Shown: in pieces, positions 7,938 through 15,851 of the stretch
Position numbering within the stretch: the stretch's first letter is position 1
Layout: each line of letters begins with the position of its first letter
DNA from: Chloroflexota bacterium
GTDB lineage: Bacteria; Chloroflexota; Anaerolineae; DTPP01
DNA length: 18,066 bases
Assembly: GCA_012514615.1 (NCBI GenBank)
Contig: JAAYZY010000156.1
Location: 1 to 18,066 of the forward strand
Direction: 5' to 3'
Translations under genes and position numbers: made by a program
Notes under the pieces: generated by a model
What the model was told of the DNA's origin: nothing
Databases searched by the model: none
What the model saw: the letters and a program-made list of their open reading frames with translations, nothing else

Positions 7938-7956
7938 AGATGAACGCCAGATGAAC
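7938..7956 (-). repeat. Two perfect 8-base direct repeats, 11-base period, over the -35 position
   Basis: On the minus strand GTTCATCT-GGC-GTTCATCT occupies this site; the downstream copy ends eight bases before the TACAAT hexamer. An 11-base period places both copies on the same face of the helix. Winged-helix response regulators of the OmpR/PhoB family typically bind tandem repeats with this spacing over the -35 region. Calling it an operator is an inference. Confidence 0.4.
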
Positions 7957-7984
7957 AGGCAGCGGCCCGAAGGTGACAGTTTGT

Positions 7985-9178
7985 TCAAGCCTGAAGGCGC
8001 AGAGCCTCTTGGATATGGACGGACATGGCCTCCACTCGGCTGCGCCAAGTGTGCTCAGCCGCCTCGGCTTGGCGCTGGGCTGCCAGGGCTGGGCCGTCTT
8101 CGGCCAGCGCCCGCGCCGCCAGGGCCACGAACTCTGCGCCGTCGGCGGCCAGGTAGAGCAGGTGGGCGAACTCCCGCGCCGCGGGGATGTCGGTGGAGAG
8201 CACCGGCTTGCCGCAGGCCAGGTACTCGTAGAGCTTCAGGGGGCTGATGTGCCGCGTCCATTCGTTGCACTTGTAAGGCATCAGGCAGAGATCGAAGGCG
8301 GCCACGTAGGCCGGCAGCGCCCCGGCCTCCTTGTGCCCCAAGAAGTGGACGTTGGGCAGGCGCAGGTCGTCCAGCAGCTCCCGGTCGTAGCGCAGCGTCT
8401 GTGGCCCCACCAGCGCCAACGACCCCTGGGGGTAGGCCTGGGCCAACCGCTTCAGCAAGGGCAGGTCCAGCTTCTCGTTGATCGCCCCGGCATACCCCAG
8501 GATCGGCCGCGGCAGGGCGGCCAGCTCGGCCGGCGCCGGGCCGCCCACAGCCGCCCGGAAAGCATCATAATCCACCCCATTGGGCGTCAGGTAGGTGCGG
8601 GGGTTGGCGGCGCGCTTGGCCTCCCACAGCGGGCGGGAGACGGCGAAGACCACCTGGGCCTGACGAAGCAGCGCCTGCTCTCGCTGGCGGATCGCCTGCC
8701 GCTTGCCGCTGGGGATCCTGGCCTCGTACTCCTCCTCGTAGGCTGAGTACTCGTCCACCATGTGGTAGATCACCAGCCGCTCGTCGAGCTGGCCCACCAG
8801 GTCGCGGTCTTCGGGCCGGTAGAGCCACAAGAGCGGCCGCTGGAAGCCCAATTGGCCCATGGCCCGCCGCAGCGCCCGCACCTGCCAAGCGGCAGTCCAG
8901 CGGCTCAGGGGCGGCCGGCCGCTGATGGGGGCATAGAGGGGATAGCGGAAGCGCCACAGCCCCGGCCGGATGGGGTCCACCAAGGGTCGAGCCAGATCCC
9001 GCAGGCCCCACTGCCCGCGGCGCAAGGCGGCCAAGGTCGGGCGCAGGTAGCGTCGCGGCTCCACGAAAAGGATGCGGTTCCCTTCGTCGGCCAGCAGCGA
9101 CATGATCCGCTGGCGGTTGCGCCAGATCCCCTCCCAGGGGTCCGGGGCGCAGCAGACGATGTCCAGGCCGTGGATCAT
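7985..9178 (-). CDS. Glycosyltransferase, TuaH-like / family 4 type
   Basis: This 397-residue GT-B protein begins MIHGLDIVCCAPDPWEGIWRN and continues with ILFVEPRR (36-43), the opening seen in TuaH-like glycosyltransferases of teichuronic acid and exopolysaccharide loci. Middle landmarks are IYHMVDEYSAYEEEY (137-151), AVSRPLWEAK (179-188) and LTPNGVDYDAF (197-207). The donor-binding half has LGYAGAINEKLDL (227-239), LVGPQ and SPLKLYEYLACGKPVLS (312-328). The protein lacks an obvious glycine loop of the GGS type near the N-terminus. The start is ATG at 9178, which overlaps the stop of the preceding glycosyltransferase (ATGA); earlier in-frame starts fall inside that gene. It is the last gene of the right-hand block, and I see no hairpin terminator after it. 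The sugar specificity is unknown. Confidence 0.87.
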   Translation of the reverse strand: MIHGLDIVCCAPDPWEGIWRNRQRIMSLLADEGNRILFVEPRRYLRPTLAALRRGQWGLRDLARPLVDPIRPGLWRFRYPLYAPISGRPPLSRWTAAWQVRALRRAMGQLGFQRPLLWLYRPEDRDLVGQLDERLVIYHMVDEYSAYEEEYEARIPSGKRQAIRQREQALLRQAQVVFAVSRPLWEAKRAANPRTYLTPNGVDYDAFRAAVGGPAPAELAALPRPILGYAGAINEKLDLPLLKRLAQAYPQGSLALVGPQTLRYDRELLDDLRLPNVHFLGHKEAGALPAYVAAFDLCLMPYKCNEWTRHISPLKLYEYLACGKPVLSTDIPAAREFAHLLYLAADGAEFVALAARALAEDGPALAAQRQAEAAEHTWRSRVEAMSVHIQEALRLQA

Positions 9179-10248
9179 GGCCGCCCCCCCGCCCCAACGA
9201 CCCGCCGATAGAGCGCCAGGTGCCCCTGGGCCAGGTCGCCCCAATCCAAGCGGGCCGCCGCCGCGGCCGCTTGCCCAGCCAGGGCGGCGCCGTCGGCGGC
9301 CAGGGCGGCTTGCAGCGCGCCGGCCAGGCCGTCCGGGGTCTCCGGGTCGTAGAGGACGCCGCCCCCGTCGGCCAACAGCTCGGGGAACGGCCCGATGGCC
9401 GGGGCGATCAGCGGCAGCCCGAACGAGAGGGCCAGGATCGCCGCCCCAGACGTGGTGGCCCGCCGGTAGGGCAGCACGGCGAAGTCCGCCGCCCGCATGG
9501 GGAACTGCAGTTCCTCGTCCGGCACGTGGCCAGGGGCGAAGCGCACCTGCCCCAGGCCCTGCAGGCGCTCCGCCAGCTCGGCAGCGAAGGCTGGCTCGTG
9601 GGCATGCCCCATGACCAGCAGCCAGGCATCCCTCTCTTTCTGGGCCAGGGGGACGAACGCCTCCACCAGCTCTTCCAGCCCCTTGTAGCGGCGCAGCCCA
9701 CCCAAGAACAGGAAGACGCGGGCCTGGGGCGGCAGGCCCAAACGCTCCCGCGCTTCGGAGCGGCGGCAGGCGTCGGGGTAGGCCCCCACGTAGTTGCCAT
9801 GGGCGATCACCACCGCGTCATCCCGCCCCCACTGCCGGGCCACGCCAGCTTGCGCTTGGGCGTCGTGCACGTGGATGCCGGCGGCCCAGGCGAAGAGCAG
9901 ACGGTCGGTCCAGCGTTCCAAGAAGGGGTAAGCCTCCTCGTGCAGGTGCAGGTTGTGCACCGTGTAGACCAGCCGACCACCGCTGGCCCGGAAGAGCGCC
10001 AGAAGACCGATGAGGCGCACCCAGCGCAGCCCGGCCCACAGCGGGTGAGGGGCGCGGTAGAGCAGCTCCGGCCAGTGCAGATGCCAGACCCGGCGGCGGC
10101 CCCAGGGCAGCAGCGCCGCCGGCAGCGAGAGCTCTCGGGCCTGATCGAAGCGCCCCTGCGGCTCCCGCGCCGCCAACGCCTCGGCCAACAGCGAGACGTA
10201 GGGGTTCAGCCGCACCCGCGAGACCAGCGTCACCTGCAACGGCTGCAT
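9175..10248 (-). CDS. Glycosyltransferase, family 4-like
   Basis: A 357-residue GT-B protein. The N-terminal half has VWHLHWPELLY (54-64), a WHWP-type strand end common in this group, then VYTVHNLHLHE (94-104) and IHVHDA (125-130). The C-terminal half opens with a nucleotide-sugar-binding segment FLGGLRRYKGLEELVEAF (181-198). It then has LVMGHA, FAPGHVPDEELQFPMRAADFAVLPYR (read in parts, about 237-262) and SGAAILALSFGLPLIAP (267-283), where the usual second Glu of ExnE is not conserved. The pattern recalls family-4 mannosyl/glucosyltransferases that use GDP- or UDP-sugars, but the donor cannot be fixed. The ATG overlaps the flippase stop by one base (TGATG), and the gene overlaps the next glycosyltransferase by four. 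Confidence 0.87.
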   Translation of the reverse strand: MQPLQVTLVSRVRLNPYVSLLAEALAAREPQGRFDQARELSLPAALLPWGRRRVWHLHWPELLYRAPHPLWAGLRWVRLIGLLALFRASGGRLVYTVHNLHLHEEAYPFLERWTDRLLFAWAAGIHVHDAQAQAGVARQWGRDDAVVIAHGNYVGAYPDACRRSEARERLGLPPQARVFLFLGGLRRYKGLEELVEAFVPLAQKERDAWLLVMGHAHEPAFAAELAERLQGLGQVRFAPGHVPDEELQFPMRAADFAVLPYRRATTSGAAILALSFGLPLIAPAIGPFPELLADGGGVLYDPETPDGLAGALQAALAADGAALAGQAAAAAARLDWGDLAQGHLALYRRVVGAGGRP

Positions 10249-11726
10249 CAGACCCCTCCGTTGGTCGGGCCCAAGCCCAGGGGCTGCCGCACCTGCTCCA
10301 CCAACGCTGCCACCATCTGCCGCAGCTCCCGATCCCAGACCCAGGTGACCACCACGTAGGCCACCCCCATGATCAGGGCCGCCATGGCCAGGCGGATGCG
10401 GGCATGGGGCGTGACGGCAAAGGCGTGCTGGGCCGCCACGGCCAAGCCGGCCGACAGCAGCGAGGTGAGCAAGATGGGTCCCAGGGCGCGCAGGTAGTCC
10501 AGCCAGGGCGCACGCAAGATGCGGTTGACCAGCACCAGCGTAACCCCGAAATCAACCACAGCCACCACCGCCGAAAGGGCAGCCACGCCCACGAAGCCCC
10601 AGCCCTTGGTGGCCGGGTAGAGGAACAGGAGCATGGTGGCCAACCGCCACAGGGCGATGCCGGTGAGCCACTGGGGCTTGCCCCCGGCCTTGAAGACGTT
10701 GCCCATGTTGGCCGCCACGGCGCGAATCCCCCCGTAGACCCCCAGGAACTGGATGGCCGGGATGCTGGGGGCCCACTGTGCGCCGTAGACCACGTGGACG
10801 AAGTCGTGGGCGAAGACGATGGTGGCCACGGTGATGGGGATGGCCAGCAACGAGACGTAGCGCATGCTCTGGAAGAAGGCCCGCCGCATGCGGTCCATCT
10901 GGTCTTGCAGTTGGGAGAGCGCCGGGAACATGACCTGGTTCACCACACGGGTGATCTGCGTGGCCGGCAGGTTGGAAAGGCCGTAGGCCATGCCGTAGTA
11001 GCCCATCCCAGCCGCGCCGGTCATGCGCCCCACAAAGAGGTCATCCACGTTGGTGATGGCGAAGACCAGCAGCTTGCTGGCGATGATGTGCCGCCCGTAG
11101 TCGAACATCTCCCGGGCCAGGGCTCTGTCGAAGCGCCAGCGGGGCCGCCAAGGCACCACCATCCAGACCAACGCTGCCCGCAGGATGGCCTCGAAGATGC
11201 GCCCCACCACCAAGCTCCAGACGCCCATGCCGCTCAGCGCCAGGCTGATGGCCACCAGCCCGTAGCCCAGCGCCGGTACCAGATCCGGCAGGAGCTGACG
11301 GCGGAAATCCAGCTCCCGGGCCAGGAGCACGAAGTGCACCTGGCCCAAGGCGTTGATGACCATCACCACGCCCAGGGCCCGCAGCACCTCTCGCACTTCC
11401 GGGGTACGGAAGAACTCAGCCGCCAGGGGCGCGCCGGCGTAGGTCAGACCATAGAAGACCACGGCCATCCCCAAGGCCACGTAGAAGGTGACGTCGGCCG
11501 CCGCCCGCACCCGGTCTTTGCGGTAAACCAGCGCCGCGCTGAAGCCCATCTCGCCGAAGAGCTGCAACGCTTCCATGGTCAGCGTGGCGAAATGCACCAA
11601 GCCGAAATACTCGGGCACCAAGATGCGGGCCAGGACGATCTGCACCAAGAACGCCAGAGCCCGGGAGCCGACCATGGAAAGCCCCACCCAGAAGACGCTG
11701 GTGGTCACCTTCGCCCGCAGGGTCAA
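10248..11726 (-). CDS. Wzx-type polysaccharide flippase (MOP superfamily)
   Basis: The 492-residue protein is an integral membrane protein with about 12-14 hydrophobic helices, of the polysaccharide transporter family (Polysacc_synt/WzxC-TuaB-like). Characteristic stretches are FWVGLSMVGSRALAFLVQI near the N-terminus, VLARILVPEYFGLV (a family hallmark after helix 1), GQVHFVLLARELDFRR, and a mid-protein loop with NVDDLFVGRMTGAAGMGYY. Its role is to move the undecaprenyl-linked repeat unit across the cytoplasmic membrane for Wzy. I chose a TTG start that overlaps the methyltransferase stop (TTGA) because GGAGGT lies five bases upstream; in-frame ATG codons come later, inside helix 1. It precedes the glycosyltransferase gene with a one-base overlap (TGATG). 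Confidence 0.9.
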   Translation of the reverse strand: MTLRAKVTTSVFWVGLSMVGSRALAFLVQIVLARILVPEYFGLVHFATLTMEALQLFGEMGFSAALVYRKDRVRAAADVTFYVALGMAVVFYGLTYAGAPLAAEFFRTPEVREVLRALGVVMVINALGQVHFVLLARELDFRRQLLPDLVPALGYGLVAISLALSGMGVWSLVVGRIFEAILRAALVWMVVPWRPRWRFDRALAREMFDYGRHIIASKLLVFAITNVDDLFVGRMTGAAGMGYYGMAYGLSNLPATQITRVVNQVMFPALSQLQDQMDRMRRAFFQSMRYVSLLAIPITVATIVFAHDFVHVVYGAQWAPSIPAIQFLGVYGGIRAVAANMGNVFKAGGKPQWLTGIALWRLATMLLFLYPATKGWGFVGVAALSAVVAVVDFGVTLVLVNRILRAPWLDYLRALGPILLTSLLSAGLAVAAQHAFAVTPHARIRLAMAALIMGVAYVVVTWVWDRELRQMVAALVEQVRQPLGLGPTNGGV

Positions 11727-12442
11727 GCGGCACCTCCGCAGGGGCCCATCGGCCCTTCCTTGACGCCGACCATGACGAAATCCCGGGCGAAGAGCGAGGG
11801 CAGGCGGTGTGCGGCCCAGGTGTAGAGGCGGCGCACCAACGGCCAGCGAAAGGACGGTCCGTAGAAGTCTCGAGCCCAGAGGCTGGCGCTGCCGTCCACC
11901 TCAGTCACCCGCAAGCCGCGAGCACGCAGCAGCCGCCGCGCTTCTGCCACGGTGAAGAAGCGCAGGTGCAGCAGATCGGTGGGGGAGTTCTTCACATACG
12001 GGAATCGTCCGCTCAGCAACCAGAGCCGGCACTTCCAGTGGGCGATGTTGGGTAGACAGAGGATGAGCCGGCCGCCCGGCCGCAGCACCCGCGCCGCCTC
12101 GTCCAGCGGGCGCTCGTGGAAGAAGCGGTGCTCCACCATGGAGTTGGAGACCACCACGTCGAACTCGTCGTCCGGGAAAGGCAGGCGCTCCAGCTCGCTG
12201 TTCACATGGGCCGTAGGGATCCCCTTGGCCCGGGCCCGTTCGGCCGCCACCCCCGAGATCTCTGTAGCCTGCACGGCCGCTCCGCGGTCCCGCATCTTGG
12301 CCGCCAGCACGCCTGGGCCGCAGTCCACCTCCAGCACTCGCTCCCCCGGGCGCACCCGGCTCGCCAGCAGCTCCAGCCGCTCGTGGTCGAAGGTGTCGTC
12401 GGCCTGACGCCAGTAGTCATCGTAGAAAGCCACAAGGTCCAT
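11723..12442 (-). CDS. SAM-dependent class I methyltransferase
   Basis: A 239-residue protein of the Methyltransf_11/UbiE-like class. Motif I is VLEVDCGPGVLA (36-47); the usual first Gly of the VGCG stretch is Asp here, but the GxG core is kept. Motif II/acidic loop is ATEIS (59-63). FDVVVSNSMVEH (94-105) is motif IV, and RVLRPGGRLILCLPN (118-132) motif V/VI. The C-terminal part (LRARGLRVTEVDG, 172-184, then RDFYGPSFRW) matches sugar- or lipid-glycan-modifying methyltransferases rather than quinone enzymes. It probably methylates a sugar of the glycan or its precursor (inferred). The frame continues upstream into the neighbouring gene, but the family begins at MDLVAFYDDYW. That ATG overlaps the esterase stop by one base (TGATG). 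Confidence 0.88.
   Translation of the reverse strand: MDLVAFYDDYWRQADDTFDHERLELLASRVRPGERVLEVDCGPGVLAAKMRDRGAAVQATEISGVAAERARAKGIPTAHVNSELERLPFPDDEFDVVVSNSMVEHRFFHERPLDEAARVLRPGGRLILCLPNIAHWKCRLWLLSGRFPYVKNSPTDLLHLRFFTVAEARRLLRARGLRVTEVDGSASLWARDFYGPSFRWPLVRRLYTWAAHRLPSLFARDFVMVGVKEGPMGPCGGAA
11732..11737 (-). promoter_or_regulatory. Ribosome binding site for the flippase TTG start
   Basis: GGAGGT on the minus strand is a near-perfect Shine-Dalgarno sequence, five bases from the TTG at 11726 and inside the end of the methyltransferase gene. It is the main reason for accepting TTG over downstream starts. Confidence 0.65.
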
Positions 12443-15400
12443 CAGGGGGTTGCTCCTGCGCCGGCGGGCGCTTCTTTGAGAATCAGGGGCATGTGCACCT
12501 GCCAAGGGGCCTGCCAGGTGCCGGTGGGCGTAGGCGTGCGGGTCGCCGACGCCGTGGGCGACGGGGTAGCCGTGGCCGTTGGCGTGGTCGTCTGGGTTGC
12601 GGTGGGCGTGGGCGTGTCGGTGGCGGTCAGGCGGGCGCCGAAATCGAAGCGGCGCACCTCCCCTTGGGTCAGGTCTCCCCACCAGCCGATGGGGGTGGTA
12701 GGGGCGTAGCCTGCCGGCGGGATCACCACCACGCTGTAAGGGCCAGCGGCCAACCCGGCGAAGCTGTAGAGGCCATCGCCCTGGGTATTGTACGAGGAGA
12801 TGGGCTGTTCCACATGGTTGCGCAAGGTGACCAAGCAGTTGGGCAACGTGGGTTCGCCCGGATCCCACATCCCGTTGCTGTTGCGGTCTTCCCAGGTCTG
12901 CCCCCAGAGCATGGCCGGCGCGCCCTGGGGCGTGGCCGTGGCCGTGGCCGTGGCGGTGGGGGTCGGGGTGCTGGGCGTGGGCGGCGTGGCCGACGCCGTA
13001 GCGCTGGCCGTTGCCGTGGGTGTAGCGGTCGGCGTAGGCGTGGCGCTGGGGGTGCCGGTGGCTGTGGGCGCGGGCGTGTTCTGGAAGTAGACCACCTGCA
13101 GCTTGGGATGTCGGGAGAAGTACCAGTTGTCCGACGAGGCCAGGCCGTATTCCACGGCGGTGCTGCCGGTGGGCTGCAGCAGCAGCCCATGGTTGCTGGC
13201 TGGCTCTGCCACCCACTCCTGCACCAAGTCGGTCACGTTGACGGTCTGCCACAGGCCCTTCTGGCTCAGGGTCAGGGAGGCCAGGGCGGTGGCCTCACGG
13301 TCCACCCCCGGCTGCGCGGCCCCGGCCTGGCCCCAGCTCTGCCCGCTGGCCGCCAGGTTCCAGGTGGCTTGCTCTGCCGACCACGGGCGCAGCAGGCGGT
13401 AGACGTTCAGGGGCAAGGGCGCGCCGCCGTCCGGGGCCGCCTCCACCCACAGGCTCAGCGACGCCGCCCGCACCGGCTTGTCCGGAGCGATCTGGCTGCT
13501 CAGGTCGAAGCGGATGAGCCCGGCTGTCACCCCCGGCGCCCGCAGCTTCAGCAGCGCCTCGCCGCCGTGGGCCGTGTTGGGGGTCCAACTGTGCAGGTGC
13601 GTGTCGCTGGCCCCGCCATAGCCGGCGACGCCCTGCTGCAGCGTGAGCACCACCGGCGTTTCGCCGGTGTCGGGGCCCAACGCCAGATCGTGATGCCCCG
13701 GGCCCACGGCGATCTGCAGCCAGCCATCTTCGGGGGCCACGGTGTAGTAGGTGTAGAGCCCCTGATCCAGGTCCGAGTCTTCCACCAGGTAGACCCGCTG
13801 GGGGTCCAGCCCGGCCTGGGCCAGGTTGAAGCGCAGGGTAGTGCTGCGGTTGGCCTCGTCGTAGACGCTGGACGTGATCCGCCCGGCCTCCACATCCCGG
13901 GCTGCCGAGACCCGCGTCCAGTTGTTGGTGCCGCCTTGGACGATCTCCAGCCAGTAGTAGCGCTTGGACTCGTCGGTGCGGATGACCATGTTGGGCGGGT
14001 TGTCGTTCAGGGTGTGCTGCTCCAGAAAATCCAGCGCCCAGTCGGCCCCGCCGGGGATGGGCGAGGCGTGGTTGCCAGGGTAGGTCACCAGCACCGGCGG
14101 GGTGCTGGGGCCGTATAGGTTGATGGCGTCGTAGAGAGAGAGGGCATGGGTGACCACCACCGTGGTATCCAACGTGCCGTGGACGATGGCGCTGGGCACG
14201 TGCTTCAGGTTGGAGGCCAGGCTCACCGGCGAGCGGCGGTTGTACTCGAAGGGCACCTGCAGCGGCGTGCCGCCGCACTCCAGCTCGATATTCTCGCGGC
14301 GCGCCACGTAGGTCTCGGCGTACCACTGGCGCAGATCGGTGGGAGCCTTCTCGCTCACCAGGGCGGCGAAGAGGTCTGGGTACTTGGCCGCGGTGGTAGC
14401 CGCGCACATAGCCCCCATGGACTGGCCGGTGATGTAGACCCGTTGGGGGTCCACGTTGTAGTGTTCCTTCATGTAGGCCGCCGAATCCACCAGATCGCGC
14501 TGGGAAGCGCGGGACGCCAGGGCGTAGTTGCCAGTGGTGGTGGTGCGGTCGCCGTGCATCTCGGGCGAAACCAACAGCCAGCCCCGGGCGTTGGCTGCCA
14601 CGGCGTAGGCGTAGATGGCGTCAAAGGCTGGGCTGGTCCAGCCGTGGGCGTAGACCAACAGCGGGGTCGGCGTCTGGGGGTCGTAGTGCACCGGCACCTG
14701 CGCCACCGCCGACTGCGTGGAGTTGTCCCACGAGCTGGTAAAGGTGAAGTCGAAGATGGTGCTGCTGCGCACCCCTGGCCCGCCAGCCACGAGGCGCGCC
14801 GTGCGTGCGCCCCACGACTCCGAGCCGCCGTCGTAGGTGATGCGGATGGTGTTGTAGCCGTTCACCAGGATGGCCGGGTCCAGGATCCACTCGTCCACCG
14901 GCGCCGGGTCACAGAGCGACCCGCCCCGGGGGAAGCGCGACTTGCCGATGTAGTGTCCGTTGATGTAGATGCTGTGGGCGTGATCCACATTGTTCAGCTC
15001 CATCTGGAGCTTGGCCCACTGCAAGGAGCCGTCCCAGATCAGGATCATGTCGGCCGTGTCTTCAGGCCGACCAGGCGGCTGAACGGAGATGCAGCGCGTC
15101 TCGGTGGAGACCACCGTCTCGCCGCCGGGCGTCACCGTGCCGGTGGGGCTCGGCGTGGGCGTGGGCCCGCTGAAGCCGTAGGTCACCGTGAGCTTGGGCC
15201 GCTGGTCGGCGCTGGGGTTTTCCTTGCTGGCGAAACGGTAATCCGAGGCGTCGCCGGAGCCCACCAGGATCATCCCGTAGTTGGCGGCCGGGTTGGCCAC
15301 CCAGTGGGCCGCCAGGGGCGTGATGTCGAACTCCACCCAGCCGGAGGCGACGTTCACCACGCCGCTGGCGGTGGGCGTTTCATCCCGATCGGCGCCTGCG

Positions 15401-15843
15401 CTGCTTGCGCCGGCCTGCGCCCAAGCCAGGGAAGATGAGGCCTGGTTCCACGTGGCCTGCATCTCGGACCACGGCCGCAGCAGCCCATAGACCGCCACGT
15501 CCAGCGGCGCGGAGGTGGCGCGGCTGGCCACGTAGAGGCTCACTGTCGCCGACTGCACCTGGGCGTAGGCGGGGATGGTGCTCACGTCGAAGCGCAGCAG
15601 CCCCCGACGCAGCCCCTGGCCGCGCACGTTGAAGGTGCCCAAGTTCCCGTAGAACTGGGTGGGGTTCCACTGGTCCAGGTAGGTATCTTGGCTGTCGCTG
15701 TAGCTGGCCCCGGCCTGAAAGGTCTGCGTCTCGGCCAGGGGGTCGTCGGGCGCAGGGGCTGCCCCCTCAGCCCGCGAGGGGACGCCCCACAGCGACAATG
15801 CCAGCAAGACGCTCAGGCCAATGCTACGCCAACCCAACCTCAT
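12442..15843 (-). CDS. Secreted multidomain alpha/beta-hydrolase (esterase) with two DNRLRE domains and an SdrD-B-like domain
   Basis: This 1133-residue exported protein has a signal peptide (1-27; basic start, hydrophobic core, cut near SRAEG). DNRLRE domain 1 spans about 37-225 (DTYLDQWNPTQFYGN, LLRFDVS, LLRPWSEMQATWN). A short Thr-Pro linker (226-240) precedes a galactose-binding-like beta region (about 250-350; INGHYIG). The hydrolase is at about 360-615 with Ser475 in GQSMG, Asp559 in HGTLD and His592 in GNHAS, as in polyhydroxybutyrate-depolymerase/feruloyl-esterase-like enzymes. A beta region (about 620-720) is followed by DNRLRE domain 2 (about 735-920), a Thr/Pro/Ala linker (923-972), an SdrD-B-like domain (979-1070; DRNSNGMWDPGE calcium loop), a second linker and the tail MPLILK (1118-1123). 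It probably de-esterifies envelope glycan or an external polymer. The ATG is eight bases after the phosphoesterase stop, with GAGGTGAGG before it. Confidence 0.88.
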   Translation of the reverse strand: MRLGWRSIGLSVLLALSLWGVPSRAEGAAPAPDDPLAETQTFQAGASYSDSQDTYLDQWNPTQFYGNLGTFNVRGQGLRRGLLRFDVSTIPAYAQVQSATVSLYVASRATSAPLDVAVYGLLRPWSEMQATWNQASSSLAWAQAGASSAGADRDETPTASGVVNVASGWVEFDITPLAAHWVANPAANYGMILVGSGDASDYRFASKENPSADQRPKLTVTYGFSGPTPTPSPTGTVTPGGETVVSTETRCISVQPPGRPEDTADMILIWDGSLQWAKLQMELNNVDHAHSIYINGHYIGKSRFPRGGSLCDPAPVDEWILDPAILVNGYNTIRITYDGGSESWGARTARLVAGGPGVRSSTIFDFTFTSSWDNSTQSAVAQVPVHYDPQTPTPLLVYAHGWTSPAFDAIYAYAVAANARGWLLVSPEMHGDRTTTTGNYALASRASQRDLVDSAAYMKEHYNVDPQRVYITGQSMGAMCAATTAAKYPDLFAALVSEKAPTDLRQWYAETYVARRENIELECGGTPLQVPFEYNRRSPVSLASNLKHVPSAIVHGTLDTTVVVTHALSLYDAINLYGPSTPPVLVTYPGNHASPIPGGADWALDFLEQHTLNDNPPNMVIRTDESKRYYWLEIVQGGTNNWTRVSAARDVEAGRITSSVYDEANRSTTLRFNLAQAGLDPQRVYLVEDSDLDQGLYTYYTVAPEDGWLQIAVGPGHHDLALGPDTGETPVVLTLQQGVAGYGGASDTHLHSWTPNTAHGGEALLKLRAPGVTAGLIRFDLSSQIAPDKPVRAASLSLWVEAAPDGGAPLPLNVYRLLRPWSAEQATWNLAASGQSWGQAGAAQPGVDREATALASLTLSQKGLWQTVNVTDLVQEWVAEPASNHGLLLQPTGSTAVEYGLASSDNWYFSRHPKLQVVYFQNTPAPTATGTPSATPTPTATPTATASATASATPPTPSTPTPTATATATATPQGAPAMLWGQTWEDRNSNGMWDPGEPTLPNCLVTLRNHVEQPISSYNTQGDGLYSFAGLAAGPYSVVVIPPAGYAPTTPIGWWGDLTQGEVRRFDFGARLTATDTPTPTATQTTTPTATATPSPTASATRTPTPTGTWQAPWQVHMPLILKEAPAGAGATP
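12517..12624 (-). repeat. Thr/Pro/Ala-rich linker 2, coding repeat
   Basis: Degenerate ACN-CCN codon repeats encode residues about 1074-1109 of the esterase, between the SdrD-B-like domain and the C-terminal tail. This is a low-complexity spacer of the kind often O-glycosylated in secreted proteins; glycosylation here is inferred. Confidence 0.75.
12928..13077 (-). repeat. Thr/Pro/Ala-rich linker 1 with a hexanucleotide tract
   Basis: The tract encodes residues about 923-972 of the esterase (TPTPTATPTATA-like). On the plus strand it includes three exact GTGGCC units at 12932-12949 followed by GTGGCG, so unit number could vary between strains while keeping the frame. Confidence 0.75.
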
Positions 15844-15851
15844 GCCTCACC

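Noticed and set aside
12443..13252. Methyltransferase frame extending 270 codons further upstream
   Set aside because: That extension is an out-of-frame reading of the esterase's linker and DNRLRE regions (His/Arg/Gln-rich). Family similarity starts at the ATG at 12442.
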